Assembly: GCF_017876405.1 (NCBI RefSeq)
Contig: NZ_JAGINW010000001.1
Location: 3,051,203-3,115,202 of the forward strand
DNA: 64,000 nucleotides
Direction: 5' to 3'
From: Kibdelosporangium banguiense
Lineage (GTDB): Bacteria > Actinomycetota > Actinomycetes > Mycobacteriales > Pseudonocardiaceae
Position numbers and translations under genes: made by a program. This document shows, in pieces, positions 27,901 through 35,317 of the stretch. How positions within the stretch are numbered: the first letter of the stretch is position 1; each line of letters starts with the position of its first letter. The notes beneath the pieces are model-generated. The model worked only from the letters and a program-made list of their open reading frames with translations, was not told the origin of the DNA and did not search any database.

Positions 27901-28119
27901 GAACTGGGTCCGCTGACGGCCCTTGGCCGGCTGCACTCTCGCGCCGAACTGCCCGTCAAGGATCACCTTGTCGCCGGTGAACAACGTGACCGCTATCGGC
28001 GCTGCCGTCGGCGCCGTCCCAGTGATCGGAGCGGCGTTCGCTGTCCCGCTGATCGGGACAGCGAGGCCCCAGGCTATCAGCCCGGTAAGCACTCCTATGG
28101 ATGAACGTTTGTGACTCAT
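24946..28119 (-). CDS. Secreted subtilisin-like serine protease (S8), paralogue
   Basis: 1057 residues, same layout as the downstream gene: signal peptide ending near TANAAP, TLFTGDKVILDG propeptide start, Asp202 (AVLDSGID), His235 (FGHGTHVAS), Ser405 (LSGTSMAAPHVAG), SAGNTGG oxyanion region, and long C-terminal beta domains. Both proteins end in near-identical sequence (GNSV-QTIL-AFLLK), so the pair arose by tandem duplication. ATG at 28119 has only weak ribosome-site resemblance. The divergent phytase gene starts about 100 bases away. Both are expected to be exported to degrade extracellular protein; specificity is unknown. Confidence 0.93.
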   Translation of the reverse strand: MSHKRSSIGVLTGLIAWGLAVPISGTANAAPITGTAPTAAPIAVTLFTGDKVILDGQFGARVQPAKGRQRTQFDIQKDERGDVHVIPADATGMLRSGRLDPRLFNVTQLFEGGYDDTNRKDVPLIVSGQGVAATKVLDLPSIQGAAVRVDKAAGLPEFKSVGKIWLDGPVRASLDKSVPQVGAPEAWSSGYTGKGATVAVLDSGIDTTHPDLADAVIKAENFTDATTGTDDRFGHGTHVASTITGNHAKYQGVAPETNLLNGKVLDDGGGGRESWIIAGMQWAAAQGADVVNMSLGSRFPSAGTDPMSLAVNRITAETGTLFVISAGNTGGQPGSPAAADAALTVGAVDHNDQLAPFSSRGPRWGDDAIKPDITAPGVDIAAAKATHGKIGSPVDATHVRLSGTSMAAPHVAGAAAILAQQHPEWKADQLKAALMASAKPNPALSVFEQGSGRLDVAKAVKQSVYTSPASVNAGVAQWPHNDDTPIKKTLTYHNSANAPVTANLTADVRGPAGAPAPTGMFTFSQNTITIPAGGQAQVEITIDTRAAGPDGLYSGFVLAGDVRTPIAVNREVESYNIAMSFLGMDGNPTPDYSTRFVNLDIEKAYLPYDASGSLTVRLPKGRFYFNARMDTTQGVVLASEPEYVVNGDTTFVIDSQASRPIGFTVDKPGAKAGMVFFGFDRRTVWAGGTGDFYQANSFDGFRVRPSTTTAAPGQFTFVTEGRLAQPDGEGGFFDSPYLYSLHHEVDGKVPAEPLTRVRDKDLAKVVSEHAATAPGRFGMREGVVIRALPYSLEEFYTPDFGWNKSFTQQLGPDWFADHEITLSNMNKRTYKRGSTTTERWNYSVLGPAFAAEESGKAAHAMRDHDEISLNIGMYADQAPGRTSSAYDTGSTTLYKDGKQIGRKEVSGYGNFVVPPGDGTYQLHIEGSNNLAVSSKIIADWTFKSGTVTGDKSAALPLLAVRFTPTLDNQNRAHRAVPTVVPVNIDHNTGGKAKPTAIQVSHDDGTTWKPAPVFNAGGKWFTVLVHPAGAKSVSLKASAKDAAGNSVEQTILQAFLLK

Positions 28120-28223
28120 AGGCTGAAAGACTCATAAAACGCGTTATTTGTTGCACATCCGGTTGTCGAGGTTGAGGACTGGTGTTGGGTTTCTGTTCAC
28201 AGTTTTCGGGAAGGATTCTGTGA

Positions 28224-29402
28224 ATGCGAAGAGTCCTGCTTGTTCTGCTGGCGGTGCTGCTGGCCGGTGCTCCCGCTTCGGCGGCCGGACGGCCTGAAGT
28301 CAAGGCCCAGGCCGAAACCCCGGGCCTGTTCGACGATGAGGAAGGCGGCAACGCCGACGCCGACGACCCGGCGATCTGGGTGAACGACCGCGAGCCCGGC
28401 CGCAGCATCGTCGTGGCCACGGCCAAGGAAGGCGGGCTGTACTCGTACCGCCTCGACGGCACGCAGATCAAGCACGTGCCCGCGCCTGCCCGGCCTGGCC
28501 CGGAGCACGCCCCGGGCCGGTTCAACAACGTCGACATCGTCGGCGACATCGCGATCGTGTCCGACCGGGGCCGCGACCAAATCCGGTTCTACCAGGTCAA
28601 CGGGCTGGTCGACGTCACCGCGCCGGACGTGCCGTTCGTGTTCAACACCACGCAGTCCGAAGTGGATGAACAGCAGACGGCCTACGGTCTTACGGCCTGG
28701 TACGACAAGCGTGACCGGGCGACGTACGTTCTGGTCAGCCGCCGGTCGACCACGCGGGTCGCGCTGCTTCGGGTCGAGCCCCGGGGTGCGAAGTTCAGCT
28801 ACAAGGTCGTACGAACCCTTGACCTGCCTGCGGAATTCACGCTGCCGAACGGCGTCAAGTGGCAGCCGTGCGACGAACCCGGTCAGCAACCTCAGGTTGA
28901 AGGCATGGTCGTGGACTATCGCACCGGAACCCTGTATGCGGGCCAGGAAGACGTCGGCATCTGGCGGATGTCGGCCCGGCTCGACGACAAGCCGGTGCTG
29001 ATCGACAAGGTCCGCGAGTTCGGCATTCCGGGGACGTATGACCCGTCGACCGAGGAATGCACTCCTGGCAAGGATCCTGGCTTCGGCGGCAAGCACGTCT
29101 CAGCCGACGTCGAAGGCCTGACGATCCACTATGGACGTAACCTGCTGCTCGCGTCCAGCCAGGGCGACAACAGCTTCGCGGCCTACGATCTGCCCGGCAG
29201 GTACCGGACCTCGTTCCAGGTCAAGTACAAGGACGACCTCGTGCAGGAAAGCGATGGCGCCGCAGTGATCGGCACTGGCCTCGGCCACCGGTTTCCCAAC
29301 GGCCTGCTTGTCGTGCAGGACGGTGACAACACCGGTGAACCGAGGGACAGCACCAACTTCAAGTTCGTAGGCTGGGACGACGTGGCTCACGCTATTCGGT
29401 AG
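28224..29402 (+). CDS. Secreted beta-propeller phytase
   Basis: 392 residues with a signal peptide ([21 protein letters not shown]). The mature part matches the calcium-dependent beta-propeller phytase family: [87 protein letters not shown] and [11 protein letters not shown]. It should release phosphate from phytate outside the cell. GAAGGA lies 10 bases before the ATG. Two 11-base direct repeats starting GTTGGG (28184) and GTTCAC (28195) resemble a weak PHO box, which would fit phosphate control, but the match is poor. The 3' end overlaps the convergent DUF1445 gene by 16 bases. Confidence 0.92.
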   Translation: MRRVLLVLLAVLLAGAPASAAGRPEVKAQAETPGLFDDEEGGNADADDPAIWVNDREPGRSIVVATAKEGGLYSYRLDGTQIKHVPAPARPGPEHAPGRFNNVDIVGDIAIVSDRGRDQIRFYQVNGLVDVTAPDVPFVFNTTQSEVDEQQTAYGLTAWYDKRDRATYVLVSRRSTTRVALLRVEPRGAKFSYKVVRTLDLPAEFTLPNGVKWQPCDEPGQQPQVEGMVVDYRTGTLYAGQEDVGIWRMSARLDDKPVLIDKVREFGIPGTYDPSTEECTPGKDPGFGGKHVSADVEGLTIHYGRNLLLASSQGDNSFAAYDLPGRYRTSFQVKYKDDLVQESDGAAVIGTGLGHRFPNGLLVVQDGDNTGEPRDSTNFKFVGWDDVAHAIR

Positions 29403-30154
29403 GTGTCGTCCGGGATGTCGGTGATGAACATGTGCCCGGGTGAGTGCGTGATCGCGAACGGTGGGCACGAGGTCATCAGCGCAGCCTGCGGGGTCACCCC
29501 GCAGGCCCAGTAGACCGGCACGTCACCGGGTTCGGCCTGGACGGCGTCACCGAAGTCCGGTGTGGACAGATCCTTGATGCCCAGGCCACCGGGATCGCCG
29601 ACGTGCACGGGGGCTCCGTGCACGTCGGGCATCCGGCCGCTGATCAGCGCGGCCTGCTCGACCATGTCGGCCGGGATCGGCCGCATCGAGACGACCATCG
29701 GCCCGCGCATCCGGCCGGCCGGGCGGCAGTCGCGATCGGTGATGTACATCGACACGTTCTTGCCCTGTTCCACGTGCCGCAGCGGAATCCCGGCGGCGAG
29801 CAGCCCATGCTCGAATGTGAAGCTGCAGCCGATCAGGAACGAGACCAGATCCGTGCGCCAGAGCCGGGTCGCGTCCCTGACCTCGCAGAGCATCTCGCCG
29901 TTCTCCCAGACCCGGTAGCTCGGAATGTCCGTGCGCAGGTCAGCGTCGAGCGCGAGGGGAGTGCTTGTCACGCCTGGATCTGTCACATCCAGGATCGGGC
30001 ACGGCTTGGGATTGCGCTGCGCGAACAGAAGAAGGTCGTACGCCCAGTCCCGGGGTACCGCGATCAGGTTGGCCTGCGTGTAGCCAGGTGCCCAGCCGCT
30101 GGTCGGGACCACAGTACCGGTGCGGAAGGCCTTTCTGGCCTGATCCGGGGTCAT
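29387..30154 (-). CDS. Putative hydro-lyase of the DUF1445/D-glutamate cyclase family
   Basis: 255 residues. The family signature is strong: [85 protein letters not shown], and [30 protein letters not shown]. Members are annotated as hydro-lyases or D-glutamate cyclases. The ATG overlaps the stop of the upstream MFS gene by four bases (ATGA), so the two are coupled. With the divergent FadR-type regulator it suggests uptake and processing of one small hydroxy- or amino-acid substrate, which is an inference. Confidence 0.92.
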   Translation of the reverse strand: MTPDQARKAFRTGTVVPTSGWAPGYTQANLIAVPRDWAYDLLLFAQRNPKPCPILDVTDPGVTSTPLALDADLRTDIPSYRVWENGEMLCEVRDATRLWRTDLVSFLIGCSFTFEHGLLAAGIPLRHVEQGKNVSMYITDRDCRPAGRMRGPMVVSMRPIPADMVEQAALISGRMPDVHGAPVHVGDPGGLGIKDLSTPDFGDAVQAEPGDVPVYWACGVTPQAALMTSCPPFAITHSPGHMFITDIPDDTYRIA

Positions 30155-31404
30155 GTGAGCTCCCTCCCGAGTGTTTCCGGCAGTCCCAGCAACGCCAGGA
30201 CAGCGATGCCGTACGCGACCGCGCCGAACACCATCGCACCACCGACGCCCCAGCTCGTGGCCATGAAACCGACCAGAGTCGGGAACAGCGCGCCGACCGC
30301 GCGGCCGAAGTTGTACGTGAAGCCCTGGCCCGTGCCACGCAGCTCGGTCGGGTACAGCTCGGCCAGGAAGGAACCGAACCCGCTGAAGATCGCCGAGGCG
30401 CAGAAGCCGAGCGGGAAACCGAGGATCAGCACCAGGTTGTTGGCGCCGGTGGGGATGTTGATGTAGCCGACGATCAGCAGCGCGGAGAGGATCGCGAACA
30501 GCGCGAACGTCTTCTTGCGGCCGATCATGTCGGTGATGTAGCCACCGCAGACATACCCGATGAACGCGCCGGAGATCAGGAATGCCAGGTAGCCGCCGGT
30601 GCCGACGACGGTCAGATTCCGTTCCGTCTTCAGGAATGTCGGCAGCCAGGTGGCCAGTGTGTAGTAGCCGCCCTGCACTCCGGTCGCCAGCAGCGCGGCG
30701 AACAGCGTGGTCTTGGTCAGCGGCCCTTGGAAGATCGCTTTGAACGAACCGCGTTGCTTGCTCGCCGTGCGCCTTTCGGTGACGTGCGGGGCGTCGGTGA
30801 CGTTGCGGCGGACGTACCAGACCAGGATCGCGGGCAAAGCGCCTGTCCAGAACAGGATCCGCCATGCGATGTCCGGGTCGACGAGGCTGAACACCACGGT
30901 GTAGACGATCACCGAGAGGCCCCAGCCGACCGCCCACGCGCTCTGGATGAACGCGACCGCACGGCCGCGGTACTCGGGTTTGCTGTACTCGGCGACCAGA
31001 ATCGCGCCCGCGGCCCACTCACCGCCGAAGCCCAGTCCTTGGAACGCCCGCAGGACAAGCAAAGTCTCGTAGTTCGGCGCGAAGCCGCACGCGACCGTGA
31101 ACACCGCGTAGGTGACCACGGTGATGATCAGGGTCCGGACCCGGCCGATCCGGTCGGCCAGGATGCCGGCGAGTGCGCCGCCGATGGCCGACACCACCAG
31201 GGTGACCGTGGTGAGCAGGCCGGCTTCCGGCTTGCTGAGGCTGAAGTACGCGGTGATCGCGACCAGGCTGAGCGGCAGGACCTGGAAGTCGTAGGAATCC
31301 AGGCCGTACCCGCCGAACGCGCCGGCGAACGCGCGACGTCCGCGCTGGCCGAGGGATCGGAACCACTCGAAAGGCCTGGTCTGCTCCTGGGATGTCGTGC
31401 TCAT
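30151..31404 (-). CDS. MFS transporter
   Basis: 417 residues with 12 membrane segments. MFS hallmarks: [17 protein letters not shown] between helices 2 and 3, [26 protein letters not shown] in helices 4-5, and the repeat [14 protein letters not shown] in the second half. The GEW and RGRA motifs resemble the carboxylate/aromatic-acid:H+ symporter branch (sialate/lactate-type). The ATG at 31404 has GAGGTGG close upstream; a GTG two codons earlier is possible. First gene of the operon with the DUF1445 protein and divergent to its likely regulator. Confidence 0.9.
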   Translation of the reverse strand: MSTTSQEQTRPFEWFRSLGQRGRRAFAGAFGGYGLDSYDFQVLPLSLVAITAYFSLSKPEAGLLTTVTLVVSAIGGALAGILADRIGRVRTLIITVVTYAVFTVACGFAPNYETLLVLRAFQGLGFGGEWAAGAILVAEYSKPEYRGRAVAFIQSAWAVGWGLSVIVYTVVFSLVDPDIAWRILFWTGALPAILVWYVRRNVTDAPHVTERRTASKQRGSFKAIFQGPLTKTTLFAALLATGVQGGYYTLATWLPTFLKTERNLTVVGTGGYLAFLISGAFIGYVCGGYITDMIGRKKTFALFAILSALLIVGYINIPTGANNLVLILGFPLGFCASAIFSGFGSFLAELYPTELRGTGQGFTYNFGRAVGALFPTLVGFMATSWGVGGAMVFGAVAYGIAVLALLGLPETLGRELT

Positions 31405-31444
31405 GGCCACCTCGCAGTGTTGAGCTCTGATGGTCGTTGACTGT

Positions 31445-31465
31445 AAGGATCGTTCAACAATCCTT
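31445..31465. promoter_or_regulatory. Probable operator for the FadR-type regulator
   Basis: A palindrome AAGGAT-N9-ATCCTT lies in the 80-base divergent gap between the MFS operon and the GntR gene. Its centre read on the minus strand is TTGTTGAACGA, which fits the T-GT-N3-AC-A pattern typical of FadR-subfamily GntR operators. It sits where one dimer could control both directions. Confidence 0.6.
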
Positions 31466-31484
31466 CAAGAGGTAAGATGAGCGA

Positions 31485-32168
31485 ATGTCGCTGGAGACGT
31501 CGGGACTGATCGCCGATCGTGCGCTGCTCGGCCGGACGAGCACCGCCGAACGGGTGGCTGACGTGCTGCGCGCACGCATCACCGAAGGCTTCTTCACCCC
31601 CGGCACCCGGCTCGCCGAGGACGCGATCGGCGGCGCGCTTGCCGTGTCCCGCAACACTTTGCGCGAGGCTTTCCGGTTGCTGACACACGAACGGCTGCTC
31701 ACCCACGAGCTCAACCGGGGCGTCTTCGTGCGCGTGCTGAGCACCGACGACGTGATCGACATCTACCGCGTGCGAAAACTGGTCGAATGCGCCGCGGTCC
31801 GTGACCTGACCGCTCCACCTGGCGGATTGGACCGCCTTCAGGCCGCGGTCGAGGAGGGTACGGCGGCGGCTTCGCAGGCCGATTGGCGTGGCCTGGGTAC
31901 CGCGAACATCCGGTTCCACCGTGCCATCGCCTCATTCGCCGGCAGTCCGCGCGTGGACGAGCTGATGCAGGGGATTCTCGCCGAGTTGCGGCTGGTCTTC
32001 CATGTGATGGCGGACCCTCGCTGGTTCCACGAGCCCTACCTCGTCCGCAACGGCGAAATCGCCGCACTGCTTGAGGCGGGTGACGGCGCCGCCGCCGCCG
32101 CTTCCCTTGCCGTGTACCTCGACGACGCCGAGCGTCAACTCATCGGCGCCTACGGATCTCAAAGCTGA
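31485..32168 (+). CDS. GntR-family regulator, FCD (FadR) type
   Basis: 227 residues. The N-terminal winged helix (TAERVADVLRARITEGFFTPGTRLAEDAIGGALAVSRNTLREAFRLLTHERLLTHELNRGVFV) is followed by an all-helical FCD effector domain (VRKLVECAAVRDL, NIRFHRAIASFAGSPRVDELM, EHxxLL-equivalent NGEIAALLEAGDGAAAAAS). Effector pocket His and Asp positions are partly recognisable (FHRAI). Divergent from the MFS/DUF1445 operon and probably its repressor, with the organic acid substrate as inducer. Confidence 0.9.
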   Translation: MSLETSGLIADRALLGRTSTAERVADVLRARITEGFFTPGTRLAEDAIGGALAVSRNTLREAFRLLTHERLLTHELNRGVFVRVLSTDDVIDIYRVRKLVECAAVRDLTAPPGGLDRLQAAVEEGTAAASQADWRGLGTANIRFHRAIASFAGSPRVDELMQGILAELRLVFHVMADPRWFHEPYLVRNGEIAALLEAGDGAAAAASLAVYLDDAERQLIGAYGSQS

Positions 32169-32215
32169 CCCCGCTTGCGGTGACTCTCCCGGGCCCGATA
32201 AGCTAGCCTCAGCGC

Positions 32216-32231
32216 TCGAACACATGTTCGA
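32216..32231. promoter_or_regulatory. LexA (SOS) box of imuA'
   Basis: TCGAACACATGTTCGA is a perfect palindrome-type match to the actinobacterial LexA consensus. It lies 49 bases before the imuA' GTG. TTGCGG (32175-32180) and GATAAG (32197-32202) with 16-base spacing form a plausible promoter just upstream, so LexA would block near the start point. Confidence 0.92.
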
Positions 32232-32280
32232 GACGCGCCGGCTCCCCACGGCGGTCGTTCGGTGTGCGGGAGGTGTTCCG

Positions 32281-32958
32281 GTGTCAGGGTCGGCAGTGAC
32301 GAGAGCGGCGTCGCTGAAGTCCGCGGTCATGCCCGACGGGGTGGGCGTGGCCAGCGGCCTGACCCTGACATCGGTCGACCGGGAAAGGGTTCTGCCGGTA
32401 CATCAGGGGCTGGCCGGGCTCTTTCCGTGGGGTGGCCTGCGGCGCGGCAGCACGGTGGCGGTACGCGGGTCTGTCACCTTGCTGCTCGTGCTGCTCGCAG
32501 AGGCCACGGCCGGCGGGTCGTGGGCTGGTGTGATCGGCATGCCAAGACTGGGGGTCGTGGCCGCGGCGGAACTAGGCGTCGCCGTGTCCAGGCTTGCGCT
32601 GGTCCCACGCCCAGGAGCCGACCTGCCCGCCGTGGCCGGGGCCCTGCTCGACGGCATGGACATCGTCGTCATCTCGGCCGCGGGGCGGATCAGCGACTCC
32701 CAGGCCCGCCGGCTTTCCGCCCGCGCCCGCCACCGCGGCGCAGTCCTGATTCCATTCGGCCCTTGGCCTGGAGCCGATCTGGAGCTGAGTCACGTCCGCA
32801 GCCAGTGGTCCGGACTTGAGGCCGGGTACGGATATTTGCGCAGCCGCTCACTTGTTGTCTCCAGCCGCGGCCGTGGCGCCGCTGCCCGTCCTTTGACAGC
32901 GACACTGTCCGTCGGTGACCCGCCGCCTCCCGAAGTCCTCCAGTTTCCTGGAGGGTAG
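32281..32958 (+). CDS. imuA': Mutasome accessory protein ImuA'
   Basis: 225 residues, RecA-like fold of the ImuA/SulA family: VLPVHQGLAGLFPWGGLRRGSTVAVRG matches the family core, followed by SWAGVIGMPRLGVVAAAELGV, LDGMDIVVIS and ARARHRGAVLIPFGPWPGADL. The P-loop position (RGSVTLLLVLL) lacks the Gly-Lys-Thr of Walker A, so ATP binding is doubtful. ImuA' recruits ImuB and helps the DnaE2-dependent damage-induced mutagenesis complex. GTG at 32281 is preceded by GGGAGG. Unlike the usual imuA'-imuB operon, imuB lies 2.4 kb away behind a small-gene cluster. Confidence 0.88.
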   Translation: MSGSAVTRAASLKSAVMPDGVGVASGLTLTSVDRERVLPVHQGLAGLFPWGGLRRGSTVAVRGSVTLLLVLLAEATAGGSWAGVIGMPRLGVVAAAELGVAVSRLALVPRPGADLPAVAGALLDGMDIVVISAAGRISDSQARRLSARARHRGAVLIPFGPWPGADLELSHVRSQWSGLEAGYGYLRSRSLVVSSRGRGAAARPLTATLSVGDPPPPEVLQFPGG

Positions 32959-33326
32959 CGGTTTTCCGGGTCCTGTTCGGGTTTGCTCTGGTGTCGTGTG
33001 GTTGGGCGCTCGACTTTGTTTTTGCTTCGGTGTCTGTGGCTGGGACGGCTCGATTTGACCCGGGAACCCCTGAGGCGGCCGCGTCAGGACTAAAGGGCAG
33101 GCCCAATGATCAAGGTGGGGTTCGCGGTCAAAGCCATGAGGGGCCTGCCGCGCCGACAAGCTTATGGCCGCCTCCACCCCGCGTAAAATCGAGCCTGGAA
33201 AGGCCTTCGGCCGACGTTCCAGCGGGGAACCTTCCTGCGGCAGGTATCTTGCTCTTCGCCTTCTGTTGTGTCCCCAAGGTTCAGCTGGTCGATCCGGGCT
33301 CGTTCTTGTCGCTTGTGGACTGCGGT
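32959..33326. other. Non-coding stretch after imuA'
   Basis: About 370 bases with no convincing gene. It contains a 9-bp inverted repeat (GGCAGGCCC at 33096-33104 with GGGCCTGCC at 33141-33149) and a compact hairpin at 33195-33222. The base composition is less regular than in the flanking genes. Confidence 0.5.
33195..33222. terminator. Hairpin between convergent transcripts
   Basis: CTGGAA (33195-33200) pairs with TTCCAG (33217-33222), and GGCC/GGCC pair inside around a TTC loop. It lies between imuA' (plus) and the end of the small-gene operon (minus) and may terminate either. Confidence 0.45.
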
Positions 33327-33614
33327 TCATGCGTGGGGTGTCGCCCACACGAGGTGTGGCTTGGTGTTGGGGTGGGTGGAGACGCATTTCAGGGCGTTTT
33401 CCGGCTCGGCTAGGAGGTATTGGTTCTTGCCGTCGACTGTGACGACGTAGGCGCTCTCGTCGAGCGCCATACCCCAGGCCAGTACTTGGGCGTCGATCTG
33501 TTCGCCATACTCCAGCACGATCGCGAACACGCGGGGTGCTTGGTCGGCGACCATTTCCGCCACCAGCTGGGGGAAGTCAGGGTCTTCGGCAGAGATGCCA
33601 GATGTGTGGGACAT
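33327..33614 (-). CDS. Small hypothetical protein, last gene of the small-gene operon
   Basis: 95 residues starting MSHTSGISAEDPDFPQLVAEMV; ATG at 33614 has AGGAGG about 9 bases upstream. It has a mixed alpha/beta look (PRVFAIVLEYGEQIDAQVLAWGMALDE, then YVVTVDGKNQYLLAEPENAL, with no Cys or membrane segment). I do not recognise the family. It overlaps the upstream gene by 38 bases and is the promoter-distal member of four tightly overlapping minus-strand genes. Confidence 0.65.
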   Translation of the reverse strand: MSHTSGISAEDPDFPQLVAEMVADQAPRVFAIVLEYGEQIDAQVLAWGMALDESAYVVTVDGKNQYLLAEPENALKCVSTHPNTKPHLVWATPHA

Positions 33615-33825
33615 GGTCAAGTTCCTCCTGAGTGGATTGTTCCGGAAAGCACTGGTGGCACAAAGGAATGTGGCCGTGGCCGAAGCCTGGCGGCAGTGGG
33701 AAGCACAGCCTGCTGCAGGCCGACCACCAGTAGCGTGAGCCGTCGAAGACTAGCGTGGCCGCGCCGTCCTCGACCTTGTGCAGCAGTTGGGTGAACGCAC
33801 CGCCGGCAAGCCAGGTCACCATCAT
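33577..33825 (-). CDS. Small Cys-rich hypothetical protein
   Basis: 82 residues, MMVTWLAGGAFTQLLHKVEDG at the start. Two cysteine clusters follow: WWSACSRLCFPLPPGFG and PLCHQCFP, the C-x3-C ... C-x2-C spacing of a zinc-binding knuckle. The ATG overlaps the stop of the upstream gene (ATGATG/TGA), showing translational coupling. Function is unknown; W-W-x-A-C is a pattern I recall from small actinobacterial proteins next to GntR-type regulators. Confidence 0.6.
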   Translation of the reverse strand: MMVTWLAGGAFTQLLHKVEDGAATLVFDGSRYWWSACSRLCFPLPPGFGHGHIPLCHQCFPEQSTQEELDHVPHIWHLCRRP

Positions 33826-34088
33826 GGATCGAGCGTTTCCGTGTACTCGGTGACCCGCCGGGCTGTCTCGACAAGCGAGGCCGCGAGATCGGTCGCGCGC
33901 CCACGCGGTGCCTTCTGCACGTAGGCCGCGGTCACCCAGGCCTGCAACTCGCGGATCGCGCAATTGAGCACGGCGAAGAACGCCGTGTCGTGCTCGTCGG
34001 GATAGCCGTCGTGCGGCATGGGGTTGTCCCAGTCCGGCATCGGCAGCGGTTGCTCGCTGCGAAGACGCGGTCGAAATCCAGATGACAT
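33822..34088 (-). CDS. Small hypothetical protein
   Basis: 88 residues. The N-terminus is charged and Pro-rich (MSSGFRPRLRSEQPLPMPDWDNPMPHDGYPDEHDTAFF), then a helical part (NCAIRELQAWVTAAYVQKA, LAASLVETARRVTEYTETL) follows. Its ATG comes one base after the stop of the upstream gene. I do not recognise the family. The helical second half could mediate dimerisation. Confidence 0.6.
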   Translation of the reverse strand: MSSGFRPRLRSEQPLPMPDWDNPMPHDGYPDEHDTAFFAVLNCAIRELQAWVTAAYVQKAPRGRATDLAASLVETARRVTEYTETLDP

Positions 34089-34089
34089 C

Positions 34090-34296
34090 TCAGTTCGCCG
34101 CCCGAGGGTGTTTCCTCTCGGCCTCTTCCAGAGCCGAGCGCAGGAACATCGACTCGTCCGCTGTCAGATGCGCGATCTCACCCGGAGGCACGATGACCAC
34201 GATGCCGTTCTTGGCCCCCAGACGGATCACTACTTGTCGGGAACGCTCAAGTGCGTCACGACAGCTGATGACCTGCGACCAGTCCTCATCCTGCAT
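34090..34296 (-). CDS. Small hypothetical protein, first gene of the small-gene operon
   Basis: 68 residues, MQDEDWSQVISCRDALERSRQ, then VVIRLGAKNGIVVIVPPGEIAHLTADE and a helical end rich in Glu and Arg. The ATG at 34296 has GAGGTG just upstream; the frame stays open to 34335 from a TTG. First gene downstream of the palindrome at 34355. I do not recognise the family. The beta-turn-beta core followed by a helix is compatible with a small DNA- or peptide-binding fold. Confidence 0.6.
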   Translation of the reverse strand: MQDEDWSQVISCRDALERSRQVVIRLGAKNGIVVIVPPGEIAHLTADESMFLRSALEEAERKHPRAAN

Positions 34297-34354
34297 ACGC
34301 ACCTCACTGGTAAAGACGTCCTGACGAGTCGTCAACGTAGTTCGCTTTGACCTG

Positions 34355-34370
34355 ACTGGTCAATACCAGT
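34355..34370. promoter_or_regulatory. Probable operator of the UTRA-type GntR regulator
   Basis: ACTGGT-CAAT-ACCAGT is a perfect palindrome located between the divergent small-gene operon and the GntR gene. It closely resembles HutC/DasR-class operators (ACTGGTC-N2-GACCAGT). It would allow one regulator to control both itself and the operon. Confidence 0.65.
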
Positions 34371-34458
34371 GGGGATGACAACCCGGTCGGGTTAACAGTC
34401 GGTAGTCTTTAGCGCGGACATCAGGATGTCTTGACCAGCTCCGGAAGGAGGTCTCGGT

Positions 34459-35217
34459 GTGATCGACAGGACCAGCGGTGTGCCTGCCAAGCGGCAGGTG
34501 TTCGACGATATCCGGAGCAAGATCGAGTCCGGTGAGCTCGCGCCGAATGCCCAACTGTCATCCGAGCGCGAGCTTGTTGAGCGCTACGACGTATCACGTC
34601 CGACCATTCGCGAGGCTGTGCGGCTTCTGCGTGAACATGGCCTGGTCCGCGCCGAGCATGGCAGGGGTGTGTTCGTCCGTCCGGCTGCTTCTTTGGTTCG
34701 CCTTGCGAGGAATCGGCTTTCCCGGGCTGCGCGTGCGGAGGACAAAGGGGCGTTCATGGGCGACGCCGCTACGGGTGGCTTCACTCCGGATGTTTCGACC
34801 CGGGTGAGGAAGGAGCCTGCGGACGAGACGTCCGCTCGGCTGCTCGAGATCGAGCCTGGTGATGAGATTCTTGTGCGTGACCGCGTGATGCGGGCGAATG
34901 GGCAAGCGGTGCAACTCGCGATCTCCCGGTTTTCCAGGAGTGTCACGCGAGGAACGCTCATCGAAGAAGCCGACACCGGTCCGGGTGGTGTGTATGCGCG
35001 ACTCGAAGAGGCTGGGCATGTGCTGACTCATTTCGACGAGGTTGTCACCGCGCGGATGCCTTCGTCGCGCGAGCAGTCGCTTCTGCAACTGGCCGACGGC
35101 ACGCCGGTGATCGCCGTGACGCGCATAGCTTTCGCGGCGGACCGGCCCGTGGAGCTCAACGACATGGTGCTGGCCGCCGACAAGTACGAACTGCATTACC
35201 GGCTTCCTGCCGAGTGA
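34459..35217 (+). CDS. GntR-family regulator, UTRA (HutC) type
   Basis: 252 residues. Winged helix: AKRQVFDDIRSKIESGELAPNAQLSSERELVERYDVSRPTIREAVRLLREHGLVRAEHGRGVFVRP. The C-terminal UTRA ligand domain includes RLLEIEPGDEILVRDRVM, QLAISRFSRS and GTPVIAVTRIAFAADRPVELNDMVLAADKYELHYRL. GTG at 34459 with GGAAGGAGG upstream. Divergent from four small genes, with an operator-like palindrome between. The ligand is unknown. Confidence 0.92.
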   Translation: MIDRTSGVPAKRQVFDDIRSKIESGELAPNAQLSSERELVERYDVSRPTIREAVRLLREHGLVRAEHGRGVFVRPAASLVRLARNRLSRAARAEDKGAFMGDAATGGFTPDVSTRVRKEPADETSARLLEIEPGDEILVRDRVMRANGQAVQLAISRFSRSVTRGTLIEEADTGPGGVYARLEEAGHVLTHFDEVVTARMPSSREQSLLQLADGTPVIAVTRIAFAADRPVELNDMVLAADKYELHYRLPAE

Positions 35218-35282
35218 AGTTGCGCGCGATGCGCGCATCTTGTTGTCCTGCAACGCTTTTCCGTTCTCACCCCATCGAGTGA

Positions 35283-35314
35283 TTGACCCTCCGCTTCGTC
35301 GAACCTATGTTCGA
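35283..35314 (+). promoter_or_regulatory. imuB promoter with overlapping LexA box
   Basis: TTGACC (35283-35288) and TATGTT (35306-35311) with 17-base spacing form a near-ideal promoter. The LexA box TCGAACCTATGTTCGA (35299-35314) covers the -10 element. The imuB ATG follows at 35318, seven bases after -10, so the mRNA is expected to be leaderless and strictly SOS-controlled. Confidence 0.92.
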
Positions 35315-35317
35315 AGC

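Noticed and set aside
32959-33326. Plus-strand ORFs after imuA' (for example 32991-33413)
   Set aside because: No ribosome site, no family and no consistent third-position GC; the frame crosses into the antisense of a small minus-strand gene.
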